This document shows positions 27,458-37,238 of a DNA stretch of 64,000 nucleotides, piece after piece. A program made the translations under genes and the position numbers. Location: assembly GCF_000815225.1 (NCBI RefSeq), contig NZ_CP010427.1:1178001-1242000 (forward strand), written 5' to 3'. The stretch's first letter is position 1; every line of letters begins with the position of its first letter. Under the pieces are notes generated by a model. It did no database searches. It was not told the DNA's origin and saw only the letters and a program-made list of their open reading frames with translations. This DNA comes from Allofrancisella guangzhouensis (GTDB lineage: Bacteria > Pseudomonadota > Gammaproteobacteria > Francisellales > Francisellaceae).

Positions 27458-28465
27458 TTAGAAATAAGCTGTTAACCACATCGTAGAAACTTTGTCTATA
27501 ATAGTATCTCTTTCTGAGATATTAATTAAAAAATGTAAGCCCGTACGATTCTCAATATCTTGTATAGAAGTTCTATAATTAGCAACTTTTTTCTTTTCAA
27601 CTCGAGAATTTGGCATTACAAAAGCTATGGTTTTATTTTTAGATGGTACATAAATTATCTTAAAGAAATAATCAGGTACTGCTATTTTATTGTCACCTAT
27701 CGTTTTATGAATTTTTTGTTTTTTATATATTGGTCCTATATAAACATAAATACTATCATACATATTTGCCCAAATACGCTCATCTGTTTCTAAAGCTTCC
27801 CAACCTTGTCTATTTAGACCAGCTTTTTGTGGAGAGATATTAGAAAGTAAAAACGATTGTTCCGCTGATTTTTCACTAAAGTCCATAGAAGCGTATGAAG
27901 CAAGGTGTCCCCTATCATAGCCAGAGTTTTTATAATCACTTAACTGAGCTCTATAAACAAAAGGGATATCTGTATCTTCACGAAAAGCATCATCTCGCTT
28001 ATGTTTATTAGCGATTTTCGCTTTAGTTAGTTTAAAGGCAACCCAACTAGCTTGTTTAGTTTGATAATTATAGCCAACTACGTAGCCATCTCTACATAGA
28101 TATAAGTTAGCCTTCCCTAATCCATTAGTAACATCAAAGCTAGGATTACCAAACTCCAGAAAACCATGACAATAATCAGTAACAGCTGGTAAAGTGCTCT
28201 GTGGAGGATATTGTTTCAAATTGTTAAACTGGTTTGCCTGTTGCTTTTTTGCTTCCTCACTTTCAGAAAAAAACCTTGCTACAATATTCTTATTATCTTT
28301 AAGAGTATAGTTCTTGATTGGTTCTCTAGTAAAATAATCATAGATAGCATGTCTAAAGTTTATAAGTTTCTCTTTAAGATTATACTTATCAAAATAAGCT
28401 CCTGAAAACCCTGCAATTATAGTAATCCCAAGATAGATGAATATTTTAATATGCTTTTTATTCAT
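27458..28465 (-). CDS. DNA/RNA non-specific endonuclease, membrane-anchored
   Basis: The 335-residue protein has a single N-terminal hydrophobic helix (residues about 7-24), uncleaved signal or anchor. The beta-beta-alpha-metal nuclease domain carries the DRGH catalytic motif at residues 184-187 and the metal-binding Asn in LLSNISPQ (Asn209), then LETDERIWANMYDSIYVYIGPIY. The domain should face the periplasm, where it would degrade nucleic acids for scavenging or defence against DNA nets. It starts 5 bp downstream of pepP on the same strand. Confidence 0.88.
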   Translation of the reverse strand: MNKKHIKIFIYLGITIIAGFSGAYFDKYNLKEKLINFRHAIYDYFTREPIKNYTLKDNKNIVARFFSESEEAKKQQANQFNNLKQYPPQSTLPAVTDYCHGFLEFGNPSFDVTNGLGKANLYLCRDGYVVGYNYQTKQASWVAFKLTKAKIANKHKRDDAFREDTDIPFVYRAQLSDYKNSGYDRGHLASYASMDFSEKSAEQSFLLSNISPQKAGLNRQGWEALETDERIWANMYDSIYVYIGPIYKKQKIHKTIGDNKIAVPDYFFKIIYVPSKNKTIAFVMPNSRVEKKKVANYRTSIQDIENRTGLHFLINISERDTIIDKVSTMWLTAYF

Positions 28466-28470
28466 ATTTT

Positions 28471-30258
28471 TTATTTAATATGTCTTGTTTTGAATAATAA
28501 GAAATCTTTTACCTCTTCCTCTTCAATCAATGGTAAAACTTCTTTTCTAATCCGGCTATAGTAATTATTTATAGTTTTCTTCTCTGTATATGTCAGCATA
28601 TATGTTTCTATTAACTTATATTCATAAGGTATTAAAGTCAAATCCTCAAAATAATAGAATGGACCATGACCTGTAGGAGACTCCTGGTTACGCTGTTTTA
28701 CATAGCATAAGTTTTCTATTCTAATACCAAACTCTCCTGGAAAATATGCTCCTGGTTCATTGCTTAATATCATCCCAGGCATTAACTCTACCTTAGAACT
28801 TGAGTTAATACGTTGAGGTCCTTCATGAACTCCCAAGAAACTACCTACACCATGGCCTGTACCGTGACTATAATCAGCACAAAAATGCCACAAGTGCTCA
28901 CGTGCCAAAACGTCTAATTGAGATCCTGTAGTGCCCTTAGGAAATATAGCTCTACCTAAAGCTAAATGTCCTTTTAAAACTAAAGTATAATATCTCTTAT
29001 GCTCTATAGTTGGTCTACCAAAATGTAGCACTCTAGTTATATCTGTAGTGCCTTCTTTGTATTGTCCACCAGAATCACATAATAAAGGTGTTTGGTCATC
29101 AAGCGTTTTCAACTGAGAATTATTTTTAGGCTTATAATGAATAATGGCACCGTTAGCACCATGCCCTACAATATACGGAAAACTATCTTCAACATAACCC
29201 TTCTGCTGAGCTCTATATTCAGCTAACTTAGCAACAGCTTGTAGTTCATTAATACCTTGATAATTATTCTCTAACCAATACCACCACCTTATAAATGCCG
29301 CTGCATCTTTTCTATGAGCATCTTTAGCACCATTTATTTCTACGGAGTTTTTTATGGCTTTACTTAACACAATTGGTGATCTATCCACTAATATTGAACT
29401 TTTATCATTTTGTTCGATTGCTTGTTTTATAGCAAAGCTAGCACTAGTAGCATCTAGTAGATACCTAGCTTCATAAGTAGTTAGATCATCAAAAAATTGA
29501 GTATATTCTTTAACTGTAACTTTATTGTTTGATAGATAATCTTTTATTTGATTATCTAATTTAGAGCTATCTATATAAAAGTAAACTTCTACTAGAGTTA
29601 TTACTAAATAGCTAATAGCTATTGGAGTATGTTCAATATCTCTGCCGCGAATATTAAGAGTCCACATAATCTCGTCTAAACTAGATACTACTAAAGCGTT
29701 TTGAGATTTTTCTTTTAACTCTTTACGGATACTGTTTAACTTTGATCCTATAGATTGACCGGCATACTGAATCTGTTGTTCAAATATTTTGTTTGCTGGG
29801 ACTGATACACTTTGGTGTAATTTCTGTTGAGCTTTCGCAACTAAATTCTCACTATCAAAAACTATCTCTCCACCAGCCTTTGCAGCAACCTCTAATAAAC
29901 CCAAAGCTCTAGTTATACCTATTTTTTTAGGATCTATAGCTAAAGTTTTACCAGTAAAATTCTTAACCAACCATTTTTCAATTTCAGACTCTAAACCTGT
30001 TTGTTTTAATAAAGTAAAAAAGCCCTTTTCTAGTTGGTACTCCGCTTGAGAAAAATATCTACCATCTGTAGATAAGTATGCATAATCCAAAGCTACTAAA
30101 ACATCTCCTGCAGATCCATCAAAATCACTAATCCAAGCACGATACTGCCAACATTCAGGCACATATTCATTATTATGATCGTCTATTGAAGGTACTAAAT
30201 AAAAATCATAACCTTTCTCATTCATTAGCTTTCTTAAAACTTGTAATTTTTGTGACAT
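28471..30258 (-). CDS. pepP: Xaa-Pro aminopeptidase (M24B)
   Basis: This metallopeptidase removes N-terminal residues before proline. At 595 residues it is the long three-domain form (two creatinase-like N domains plus the catalytic domain), as in XPNPEP1-type enzymes, rather than the 440-residue E. coli PepP. Metal and catalytic motifs visible are CDSGGQYKEGTTDITR, GTGHGVGSFLGVHEGPQ, and NEPGAYFPGEFGIRIENL. It lies in the ispG-pgeF-pepP-nuclease run with short gaps. Cytosolic; no signal peptide. Confidence 0.93.
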   Translation of the reverse strand: MSQKLQVLRKLMNEKGYDFYLVPSIDDHNNEYVPECWQYRAWISDFDGSAGDVLVALDYAYLSTDGRYFSQAEYQLEKGFFTLLKQTGLESEIEKWLVKNFTGKTLAIDPKKIGITRALGLLEVAAKAGGEIVFDSENLVAKAQQKLHQSVSVPANKIFEQQIQYAGQSIGSKLNSIRKELKEKSQNALVVSSLDEIMWTLNIRGRDIEHTPIAISYLVITLVEVYFYIDSSKLDNQIKDYLSNNKVTVKEYTQFFDDLTTYEARYLLDATSASFAIKQAIEQNDKSSILVDRSPIVLSKAIKNSVEINGAKDAHRKDAAAFIRWWYWLENNYQGINELQAVAKLAEYRAQQKGYVEDSFPYIVGHGANGAIIHYKPKNNSQLKTLDDQTPLLCDSGGQYKEGTTDITRVLHFGRPTIEHKRYYTLVLKGHLALGRAIFPKGTTGSQLDVLAREHLWHFCADYSHGTGHGVGSFLGVHEGPQRINSSSKVELMPGMILSNEPGAYFPGEFGIRIENLCYVKQRNQESPTGHGPFYYFEDLTLIPYEYKLIETYMLTYTEKKTINNYYSRIRKEVLPLIEEEEVKDFLLFKTRHIK

Positions 30259-30282
30259 ACTAATATCCTTTTTTTATTTATT

Positions 30283-30990
30283 CTATTCAAACCATATAAA
30301 ACTAGCTTGCCTACCTGTAATCCCTTCTTTACGATATGAATAAAACCTTTTATTACTAAATGTACATAAACCTGAATCAACTACATCAAAACAATGATTA
30401 CTATTTAAAATTTGCTTAGCTATAAACTTAATGTCAAACAAGTATTTGTTTTCACCTTTTGATCTAAAAGCTTGGCCAAATATTTCGTCTTGATTAACAA
30501 AACTATCATACACATCTTGACCAACCTCATAATACGGTTGTGTTATGCAAGGACCAAACCATGCGACAAGATCAAAACCTATAAATTCTTTTAAACTAAC
30601 TTCTAATATGCCATGAGCTAAGCCTTTCCAGCCAGCATGTACGGCAGCTACTTTTGTCATTCTTTTATCAAAAAGTAAAATAGGAAGGCAATCTGCCGTC
30701 AATACTGTACAGACTTGATTTGGTTTATTTGTATAGATAGCATCACAAAAACCTTCATCATACTCATCAAAACTTTTAATAATAGTTGTGTGATTTTGTT
30801 TAAGCCACTTAACATTAGCGTTTACACACGATTTAAATAAATTACGATTTTTTTCAACTGCTAGAGGATTATCCCCAACATTATCAGATAGATTAAATTT
30901 AGCAAATTTGCCTTTGCTAAAGCCTTGAGTATTATTTGTATAGCCAAATTTAAGTTTTGGAAATGGTGTTTTAATAAAAACTACTGACAT
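30283..30990 (-). CDS. pgeF: Purine nucleoside phosphorylase / laccase-domain protein YfiH (PgeF)
   Basis: The 235-residue protein has the DUF152/YfiH signature: WLKQNHTT, LTADCLPILLFD and VAAVHAGWKGLAHGI, plus WFGPCITQPYYEVG. These supply the zinc-ligand His/Cys/His set. The family was first described as polyphenol oxidase and later shown to cleave purine nucleosides and a peptidoglycan-editing side product. It is 4 bp downstream of ispG. The start has an N-terminal MSVVFIKTPFP, close to normal. Confidence 0.9.
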   Translation of the reverse strand: MSVVFIKTPFPKLKFGYTNNTQGFSKGKFAKFNLSDNVGDNPLAVEKNRNLFKSCVNANVKWLKQNHTTIIKSFDEYDEGFCDAIYTNKPNQVCTVLTADCLPILLFDKRMTKVAAVHAGWKGLAHGILEVSLKEFIGFDLVAWFGPCITQPYYEVGQDVYDSFVNQDEIFGQAFRSKGENKYLFDIKFIAKQILNSNHCFDVVDSGLCTFSNKRFYSYRKEGITGRQASFIWFE

Positions 30991-30994
30991 CTTT

Positions 30995-32218
30995 CTACTT
31001 ACTCACTTTTTTATAATTATTTCTAACATAATTCTCGACTATCTCTATAAATTCGTTAGAGATATTATCACCTCTTAACGTATGAGCTTTTTTACCATCT
31101 ATAAACACAGGTGCTACTGGTGATTCTCCACTACCAGGTAGGCTAATGCCGATATCAGCATTTTTAGATTCACCAGGACCATTTACCACACAGCCCATAA
31201 CAGCAACTTTCATATTTTCAACACCTTTATACTCTTGTTTCCATTGGTGCATTTTCTCATCAAGGTATTCTTTGACTTGGCTAGTTAGCTCCCTAAAAAA
31301 TGAGCTTGTTGTTCTACCACATCCAGGACAAGATATAACACTTGGAGTAAACGTTCTTAAGCCAAGGTTTTGCAGTATCTCACGACAAACTTTAACCTCC
31401 TCTGTACGTGGCGCATTTGGTGCTGGTGTTAACGATACTCGTATAGTATTACCAATACCTTGTTGTAAAAGTATACCTAAACTAATGGCACTAGCAACTA
31501 TACCCTTTGTGCCCATACCTGCTTCTGTAAGCCCAAGGTGTAAAGCATAATCGCATTCTTTAGCTAATTTTTGGTAAACAGCAATCAAATCTTGGACTTC
31601 GCTAACTTTACATGAGATTACTATTTTATCTTTTGCTAAACCTAAGTCTTGAGCGTATTTAGCACTTTCCAAAGCTGATGTTATAAGAGCTTTATGCATT
31701 ATTTCTTTTAAATCTAATGGATTATCAGATGAGTTGTTTTCATCTATTAAGCGTGCCAATAAACTTTGATCTAAACTTCCCCAATTAACCCCTATACGTA
31801 CAGGTTTATCGTTCATTATAGCTATTTTTATAATTTCAGCAAATTGCGTATCTTTTTTCTTTCCAAAACCAACATTACCAGGATTAATTCTATATTTAGC
31901 TAATGCTTTTGCACATTCTGGATATTTACTCAAGAGAGTATGGCCATTATAGTGAAAATCTCCTACTAAAGGCACATGACAATTATGTTTTGCGAGCTCT
32001 TTTACAATTACAGAAACTGCATTTGCAGCTTCTTCATCATTAACAGTAATCCTTACAATTTCACTACCAGCTTTATATAATGCCAAAATTTGTTTTACTG
32101 TTTTATCTACATCAGCAGTGTAAGTATCAGTCATTGACTGAACTACTACAGGATTATTACCGCCAATTAAAACATCCCCAATTTTTACGATACTTGTTTT
32201 ATACATACGAAAATCCAA
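30995..32218 (-). CDS. ispG: (E)-4-hydroxy-3-methylbut-2-enyl-diphosphate synthase
   Basis: IspG (GcpE) carries out the sixth step of the MEP isoprenoid pathway with a 4Fe-4S cluster. The 407-residue protein has [25 protein letters not shown], and the cluster cysteines in SCPGCGRT and [14 protein letters not shown]-barrel plus C-terminal ferredoxin-like domain is the usual bacterial short form. It is the first gene of the leftward run and is divergent from the Nif3-family gene, so the organism makes isoprenoids by the MEP route. Confidence 0.96.
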   Translation of the reverse strand: MDFRMYKTSIVKIGDVLIGGNNPVVVQSMTDTYTADVDKTVKQILALYKAGSEIVRITVNDEEAANAVSVIVKELAKHNCHVPLVGDFHYNGHTLLSKYPECAKALAKYRINPGNVGFGKKKDTQFAEIIKIAIMNDKPVRIGVNWGSLDQSLLARLIDENNSSDNPLDLKEIMHKALITSALESAKYAQDLGLAKDKIVISCKVSEVQDLIAVYQKLAKECDYALHLGLTEAGMGTKGIVASAISLGILLQQGIGNTIRVSLTPAPNAPRTEEVKVCREILQNLGLRTFTPSVISCPGCGRTTSSFFRELTSQVKEYLDEKMHQWKQEYKGVENMKVAVMGCVVNGPGESKNADIGISLPGSGESPVAPVFIDGKKAHTLRGDNISNEFIEIVENYVRNNYKKVSK

Positions 32219-32302
32219 AAACTATACTTTTACATTTTAATTACTATTTCAGAACATATACAATGTAAGATTATATCACTATAAACTTTATTTTTCAGAC
32301 CT

Positions 32303-33049
32303 ATGCACTTTAAAGAGCTAGAAAAATTTCTAAATAACAATTTTGAAATCAATACCTACAAAGACTATGCACCTAATGGCTTGCAAATACAGGGTAACAA
32401 AGACATCAAGAAAGTTATAACTGGGGTAACAGCTTGCCAAGCTTTAATTGACAGGGCTATAGACGAAAATGCTGATGCTATAATAGTGCATCATGGTTAC
32501 TTTTGGAAAAGTGAAGACTATCCTATTACCGGAATAAAATATCAACGAATAGCAAAACTTATCAAAAATGGCATACATTTATTTGCTTACCATTTACCTT
32601 TAGATGGTCATAGAGAAATTGGTAATAATATCTTATTAGCTAAAAAGTTAAATTTGGAAAACGTTTCTTTTTTTGATACTGGAATAAAGCCTGATATATC
32701 AGTAATAGCTGATTGTAATCTAGATTTAACTAGTTTTGGCAAACTTATAGCAAAAACATTAGAAAGAGACCCTCTTATAATAAACACCAACAACCAAAAC
32801 AAAAAAGTAGCCATATGTACTGGTGGTGCTCAAGATTTCATAGAATATGCTTATAATGCTGGAGCAACTACGTTTATATCAGGTGAAATTTCAGAACGTA
32901 CAACCCATATTGCTAGAGAGCTAGGCATAAACTATATCGCAGCGGGTCACCATGCAACTGAAAAAGGAGGGGTAAAAGCTATTGCCAAGCTTCTTAAAGA
33001 AAAATTTGATTTAGACACTAAATTTATAGATATTAATAATCCTGCTTAG
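32303..33049 (+). CDS. Nif3-like dinuclear metal-centre hexameric protein (YbgI)
   Basis: The 248-residue protein has the two histidine motifs of the Nif3/YbgI family: IIVHHGYFW near residue 62-70 and AAGHHATEKGG near 215-225, plus GLQIQG at the start and FAYHLPLDGH. Two metal ions are bound in a toroidal hexamer. GTP cyclohydrolase-I type 2 annotation is often carried over, but the cellular role is unclear. It lies upstream of the disrupted 516-residue gene with 125 bp between. Confidence 0.9.
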   Translation: MHFKELEKFLNNNFEINTYKDYAPNGLQIQGNKDIKKVITGVTACQALIDRAIDENADAIIVHHGYFWKSEDYPITGIKYQRIAKLIKNGIHLFAYHLPLDGHREIGNNILLAKKLNLENVSFFDTGIKPDISVIADCNLDLTSFGKLIAKTLERDPLIINTNNQNKKVAICTGGAQDFIEYAYNAGATTFISGEISERTTHIARELGINYIAAGHHATEKGGVKAIAKLLKEKFDLDTKFIDINNPA

Positions 33050-33174
33050 ATTATATGAAAATAATATCATCAAACATGGCTGCAAAGTAATTAAATATTT
33101 TAATGTAAAAATAGCTTTACTTATAATTAATGTTATAATATATAACTTACTTTTAATTACATAAGGCTTAAGCA

Positions 33175-34137
33175 GTGGCAAATAAAGGGTTTATAGTTGA
33201 TTACTCAACGGATAATGAACAGTTTGTGCTATATGAAATCCAGCAAATTAACTTTTCGAATTTATACTCTGATGATTTCTATTCGCAAGGAGAAATAAAA
33301 GCATATTTCGGTTTTAATTTTGTAGACTGCAATACAAAATACCAGGATTTGGATTGGGGTATTAGTTTCTGTAAAGGCTTGCAAAGACTATTATTTGGTT
33401 CTTTCGAATTTACGCGGGAATATAACCCTAACTTTATCATTATAACTTCACACAAAGAACTTAGAGAAAATATAGCAAAAGTCCAAAATTTTTATGAAAA
33501 ATATAACAAAGAAGTTGTAATAAAAACTGATGGTTTTCAAAGTGAAGGCAACCTATTCATTTCCAACGAACCATTCAATGTTCTAAGAGCAAAAATTAAT
33601 GAATTATTATTGGCTGAATGTAATTATATAATAATTGAAGAAAAAAAAATGATTAGCCCTAATTACCTTAAAACTAAGTACGCTTATTTAAAAGACTATG
33701 GCAAAGTAGGAATATTTAGAAGAGATATGATTATTTATAACAAGAATGAATTAAAAATGATAGAAGTCACAAAAGCGGTATTAGACACATCAAAAAACAC
33801 TAATTCTCACGAGTTTTATTCAGCTGCAAGTGATGTTGGTTACAGTGATCGTAAGTTTTATATGAAAGGAAATATAAAAAAACATTTAAACAAAAGGGAA
33901 CAACCGAATTTAAACTACAGAAATAGAAAGAAAAATTATGAAAAAATGGTTAAAGTTATAGATATTTTTAGTAACATTAAAGATTTACCAAAAGTTCTTT
34001 ACTTATTATGCTTTAGTAATATTAATCACTTTCTGAGTCAATCTGGTGCGTACAATTTTATTGTGTATTTAGGAAAATACTTGGGAAGAGAAATTAAAAT
34101 AGATGATCAATTTGACCAAGATGTTTTATATAAGCTA
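33175..34137 (+). pseudogene. 5' part (321 codons) of an unknown gene interrupted by IS30
   Basis: The frame starts at GTG 33175, with AAGG 8 bases upstream, and runs to CTA at 34135-34137, where the IS30 element begins. In the disrupted state it would read on to a stop at 34164. I do not recognise the family: residues 1-200 are mixed alpha/beta and acidic, residues about 205-270 are basic, and no signal peptide is apparent. Joining 34137 directly to 35178 gives one open frame of 516 codons with the 3' part. The AT-rich codon use resembles the other accessory genes. Confidence 0.7.
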
Positions 34138-35175
34138 GATTGTATTCTGAAAGTTTTAAAATAGTTGAAAGAGAGTTCCAGATGTAGTTTATTAGGTTTG
34201 AGAAGAACTTAAATAAACGAACAGGAACTAAAAATGGCACATAGACATTTAACTCTTTCAGATAGATATTATATAGAAAATTTACTTAAATTAGGATACT
34301 TAGAAGCAGCAATAGCTAATAAAATAGGATTTAGTAAAACAGCTGTTATAAATGAACTTAAAAGGAATAAAGTAGGTAAAAGTTATTCTGCAGAGATAGC
34401 CCATAAGTTGTATTGTAGTCGTAGAAAGTCAAATAATCATAAACTTACTAATGAAGTTAAAAAGCTGATAATAGCTTTACTCAAAAAGAAAATATCACCG
34501 GAGTTAATTTGTGGTAGATTAAAGCATGAAGGTATAGCTAAGCTAAGTTTTAAAGCTGTTTATAACTTTATACAAAGACATAACCTTAAACAGTTATTAT
34601 TCTTCAAAGGTAGGCGTTACAAATACAAAAAAGAAGGCTCCTCAAATCAAGGTAAGATAAAGGATAGAGTCAACATATCACAAAGGCCTAAAGCAGCTAA
34701 TGATAGAAAAGAGCTGTATCATTTTGAAGGTGATACTATAGTCGGTAAAGATCATAAAGGAGCTATTTTGACTATGGTAGATAGAGTTAGTAGATTCACA
34801 ATTCTAGGCAAAGCTAAAGATAGAACAGCTAGTTCAATTAACCAAATTTTATACAGAGCATCAAATGGTAATAAAATTACCACAGCTACTTTTGATAATG
34901 GTAAAGAGTTTGCTAAACACAAAAATTTATCAAATAAAACTGGTATTAAAGTATTCTTTGCAGATGCATATAGTCCATGGCAAAGAGGTACAAATGAAAA
35001 CATGAATAGGTATATCAGACAATTTATTCCTAAAGGTACTGATTTTAGTAATATCTCTCATCAGTATCTTAGAAAGTTGCAAATTGACTTGAATAATAGA
35101 CCTAAAAAATGTTTAAATTATTTAACACCTAATGAGGTACATTTCGGAATCAGTATAAACATTGAGACTACAATC
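34138..35175 (+). mobile_element. Intact IS30-family insertion sequence (copy 1)
   Basis: The element is 1,038 bp with imperfect inverted ends: GATTGTATTCTGAAAGTTT on the left and GATTGTAGTCTCAATGTTT (complement) on the right. It is flanked by TA on both sides (34136-34137 and 35176-35177), which fits a 2-bp target duplication inside the palindrome AGCTAGCT. It carries one full-length transposase and looks functional. A second copy begins at 63243. Confidence 0.88.
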
Positions 35176-35178
35176 TAG
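34234..35178 (+). CDS. IS30-family transposase (copy 1)
   Basis: The 314-residue transposase has an N-terminal helix-turn-helix (residues about 4-45, LTLSDRYYIENLLKLGY and FSKTAVINELKRN) and a DDE core: Asp in FEGDTIVG, Asp in TFDNGKEFA, and Glu in GTNENMNRYIRQ with the RGTNEN context typical of IS30. AGGAA lies just upstream of the ATG. The stop codon TAG is made of the duplicated TA plus the next target base, so the reading frame ends outside the element proper. Confidence 0.95.
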   Translation: MAHRHLTLSDRYYIENLLKLGYLEAAIANKIGFSKTAVINELKRNKVGKSYSAEIAHKLYCSRRKSNNHKLTNEVKKLIIALLKKKISPELICGRLKHEGIAKLSFKAVYNFIQRHNLKQLLFFKGRRYKYKKEGSSNQGKIKDRVNISQRPKAANDRKELYHFEGDTIVGKDHKGAILTMVDRVSRFTILGKAKDRTASSINQILYRASNGNKITTATFDNGKEFAKHKNLSNKTGIKVFFADAYSPWQRGTNENMNRYIRQFIPKGTDFSNISHQYLRKLQIDLNNRPKKCLNYLTPNEVHFGISINIETTI

Positions 35179-35765
35179 CTAATAAAAACTATGGTTTTCA
35201 TAAAATACCGGTTTATCATCCTAATAATAACAATGTAGATATTAATATTTTAATAAATAATTTCTTAAACGAAATAATATCTCAGCTACCTCAGAAAAAC
35301 CCTAAACATAGATTTTTAAATTACTTAACAAATAGTAGATTTCAAGGAATTTCATTGCTAAGGAGAATATTTTATGTAGCTGAGATAAAAAGATCACAAT
35401 TATTTAAATCAACCCAGACTAGTACCGGGAAACTTATTTTAAAGCTGCTTAATAAGCCTATGTTTTCTGATTTGAAAATATTTATCCAAACAATGATGAG
35501 TATTAACAGTAATTCATTTGATCAAGATATTTTAAAAATAATTGCTTTACATTACGAATATTTTTGGTTGAATAAAAGCCAATCGAAGCTTTTAATGGAC
35601 CAACTTAATCCAGAATTTGCTTATCGCCAAAACGAGAACACTTTTAATAATCCGGCTGACCAATTTTGGCAAAATTATGAAAAAACAATAAAAACTTTTT
35701 TTGAGACCGCCTACTCACTTAAAGCTGATAGCTCTTGCTTAAATTTTTCACCTTTTTTGAAGTAA
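35178..35765 (+). pseudogene. 3' part (195 codons) of the IS30-interrupted unknown gene
   Basis: This frame is open from the IS30 junction (GCT AAT AAA, reading ANKNYGFHKIPVYHP) to TAA at 35763-35765. It has no start codon and stays in frame with the 5' part once the element and one TA are removed. The segment is rich in helix (ISLLRRIFYVAEIKRSQLF, LKIFIQTMM) and resembles no family I know. An IS30 end scar begins immediately after its stop, so the present C-terminus may itself be a product of an older insertion. Confidence 0.7.
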
Positions 35766-35769
35766 CAAG

Positions 35770-35861
35770 GAGTTTCTTTTTGTTTATTTGATTTTTACAA
35801 GCCTAATAAATTTACACATGGAATCCTCTTTCAACTAATTTCAAATTTTGAGAATACAATC
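35770..35861 (-). mobile_element. IS30-family left-end remnant
   Basis: The reverse complement starts GATTGTATTCTC and continues with GTTGAAAGAG, TTTATTAGGCTTG and AAATAAAC, matching the left 95 bp of the intact IS30 with many substitutions. It is cut just before the transposase start. TA flanks its outer end (35862-35863). It lies between the disrupted gene and the stop codon of the MFS transporter, 7 bp away. Confidence 0.78.
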
Positions 35862-35867
35862 TAAGAA

Positions 35868-37217
35868 TTATTTGATAAATTCCTGCTCTATTTCCTCTAA
35901 AGAACGCCCTGTGGTTTTAGGTACAAATTTAAACACAACAAAACAGTATACTAAAGTACATCCGCCACAGATGAAAAATATACTACTTTCACCCAAAGAA
36001 TGTGAAATAGGAAGAAATATAGAAGCTAATATAGCAGATGCCATACTGTTTAAAAATAAAGCTGTCCCTAATGCCTTACTTCTTATGTTATTTGGCAATA
36101 ACTCTGACATTATGACCCAAACATACGCTCCAGGACCTATGGCAAAAAAGAATATAAAGCTTATTAATCCAGCTAATAATACCCAACCTTTAAGCTCTCC
36201 TATAGGAAGTATCCACAGCATTAATCCTGTTATTACAAGTGATGCTGATACCATAAATGTCCCAAAAGTTATTATGAATTTTCTTTCTAGCTTATCTGCT
36301 ATAAATACAGCCAAAAGTGTAGCAAAAAAGTTTATAGCTGTAATAGTCACTCCTCCTAATATAGAAACATAATTAGAACCTAAACCTGACTCTTTCAACA
36401 TTGTAGCAGAAAATTGCAATATGCTGTTTATGCCTGTCATTTGCGCTAATATCGCTATGGAAAAAACTAACATTATAGGACCTAAATAATGCCTATGATG
36501 AAGGTTTTTCCATATGCTCCCCTCCTCTTTTGACTTTTTAATATTAGCTTGAATTTGACTAATTTGTTCATTAGCTTTTTGTAGACCCATAGTTTGAACT
36601 AATAGCTCTTTAGCTTGTTGTTCCCTATTAACCATCATTAACCATCTTGGCGACTTTAACAAAAAGAAACTACCTACAAAAAATATTACTGCGGGAACTA
36701 AAGCTGTTAAAAACATTGCCCTCCAGTTACCTGTGGGTTCAAAAAGCAACCCAATATAATTAGATATCAAAATACCAGCAGTCAAAAATAATTGAAAACA
36801 AGTAACTGCAACTCCTCGGATATTATTAGGCACTACTTCTGTAAGATATAAAGGTGCTGTAACAGTGATAAAACCTACAGAAACCCCTTGAACTAAACGA
36901 GATAATAAAAGCATCTGGTAGTCGTGAGATTCATATATCAACCATACTGAAATTATAAATATAAGTCCTGCCAATAATAAGGTATTTTTTCTCCCTATAA
37001 AATCTGCTATCACACCTGCTAGTAATATTGCAAAAGCCCCTCCAAAAAGGACTGAGCCTCCTAGAAGTGAAGTTTCAAATGTTGTCATAGGAATATCATT
37101 ATTAATAAATAAAAAGGCGCTATTGATGACTCCTATATCGTAGCCATAAAGCATGCCACCCATCGCTGAAAAAAATATCAGCATTATAATTTTGATCCTT
37201 GCTTTTTTAGTATCCAT
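35868..37217 (-). CDS. MFS sugar porter family transporter
   Basis: The 449-residue protein has about 12 membrane helices and sugar-porter signatures: GYDIGVINSAFLFI in TM1, ADFIGRKNTLL in loop 2-3, LSRLVQGVSVGFITVTAPLYLTEVVP (split: LSRLVQGVSVG, PLYLTEVVP), SPRWLMM after TM6, PETTGRS-like PKTTGRSLEEIE at the end. It imports a sugar with protons or sodium. It follows the SIS-domain gene by 21 bp on the same strand, suggesting an amino-sugar such as GlcNAc or glucosamine as substrate (inference). Confidence 0.9.
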   Translation of the reverse strand: MDTKKARIKIIMLIFFSAMGGMLYGYDIGVINSAFLFINNDIPMTTFETSLLGGSVLFGGAFAILLAGVIADFIGRKNTLLLAGLIFIISVWLIYESHDYQMLLLSRLVQGVSVGFITVTAPLYLTEVVPNNIRGVAVTCFQLFLTAGILISNYIGLLFEPTGNWRAMFLTALVPAVIFFVGSFFLLKSPRWLMMVNREQQAKELLVQTMGLQKANEQISQIQANIKKSKEEGSIWKNLHHRHYLGPIMLVFSIAILAQMTGINSILQFSATMLKESGLGSNYVSILGGVTITAINFFATLLAVFIADKLERKFIITFGTFMVSASLVITGLMLWILPIGELKGWVLLAGLISFIFFFAIGPGAYVWVIMSELLPNNIRSKALGTALFLNSMASAILASIFLPISHSLGESSIFFICGGCTLVYCFVVFKFVPKTTGRSLEEIEQEFIK

Positions 37218-37238
37218 AAAATTTCTCCTGATAAGAAT

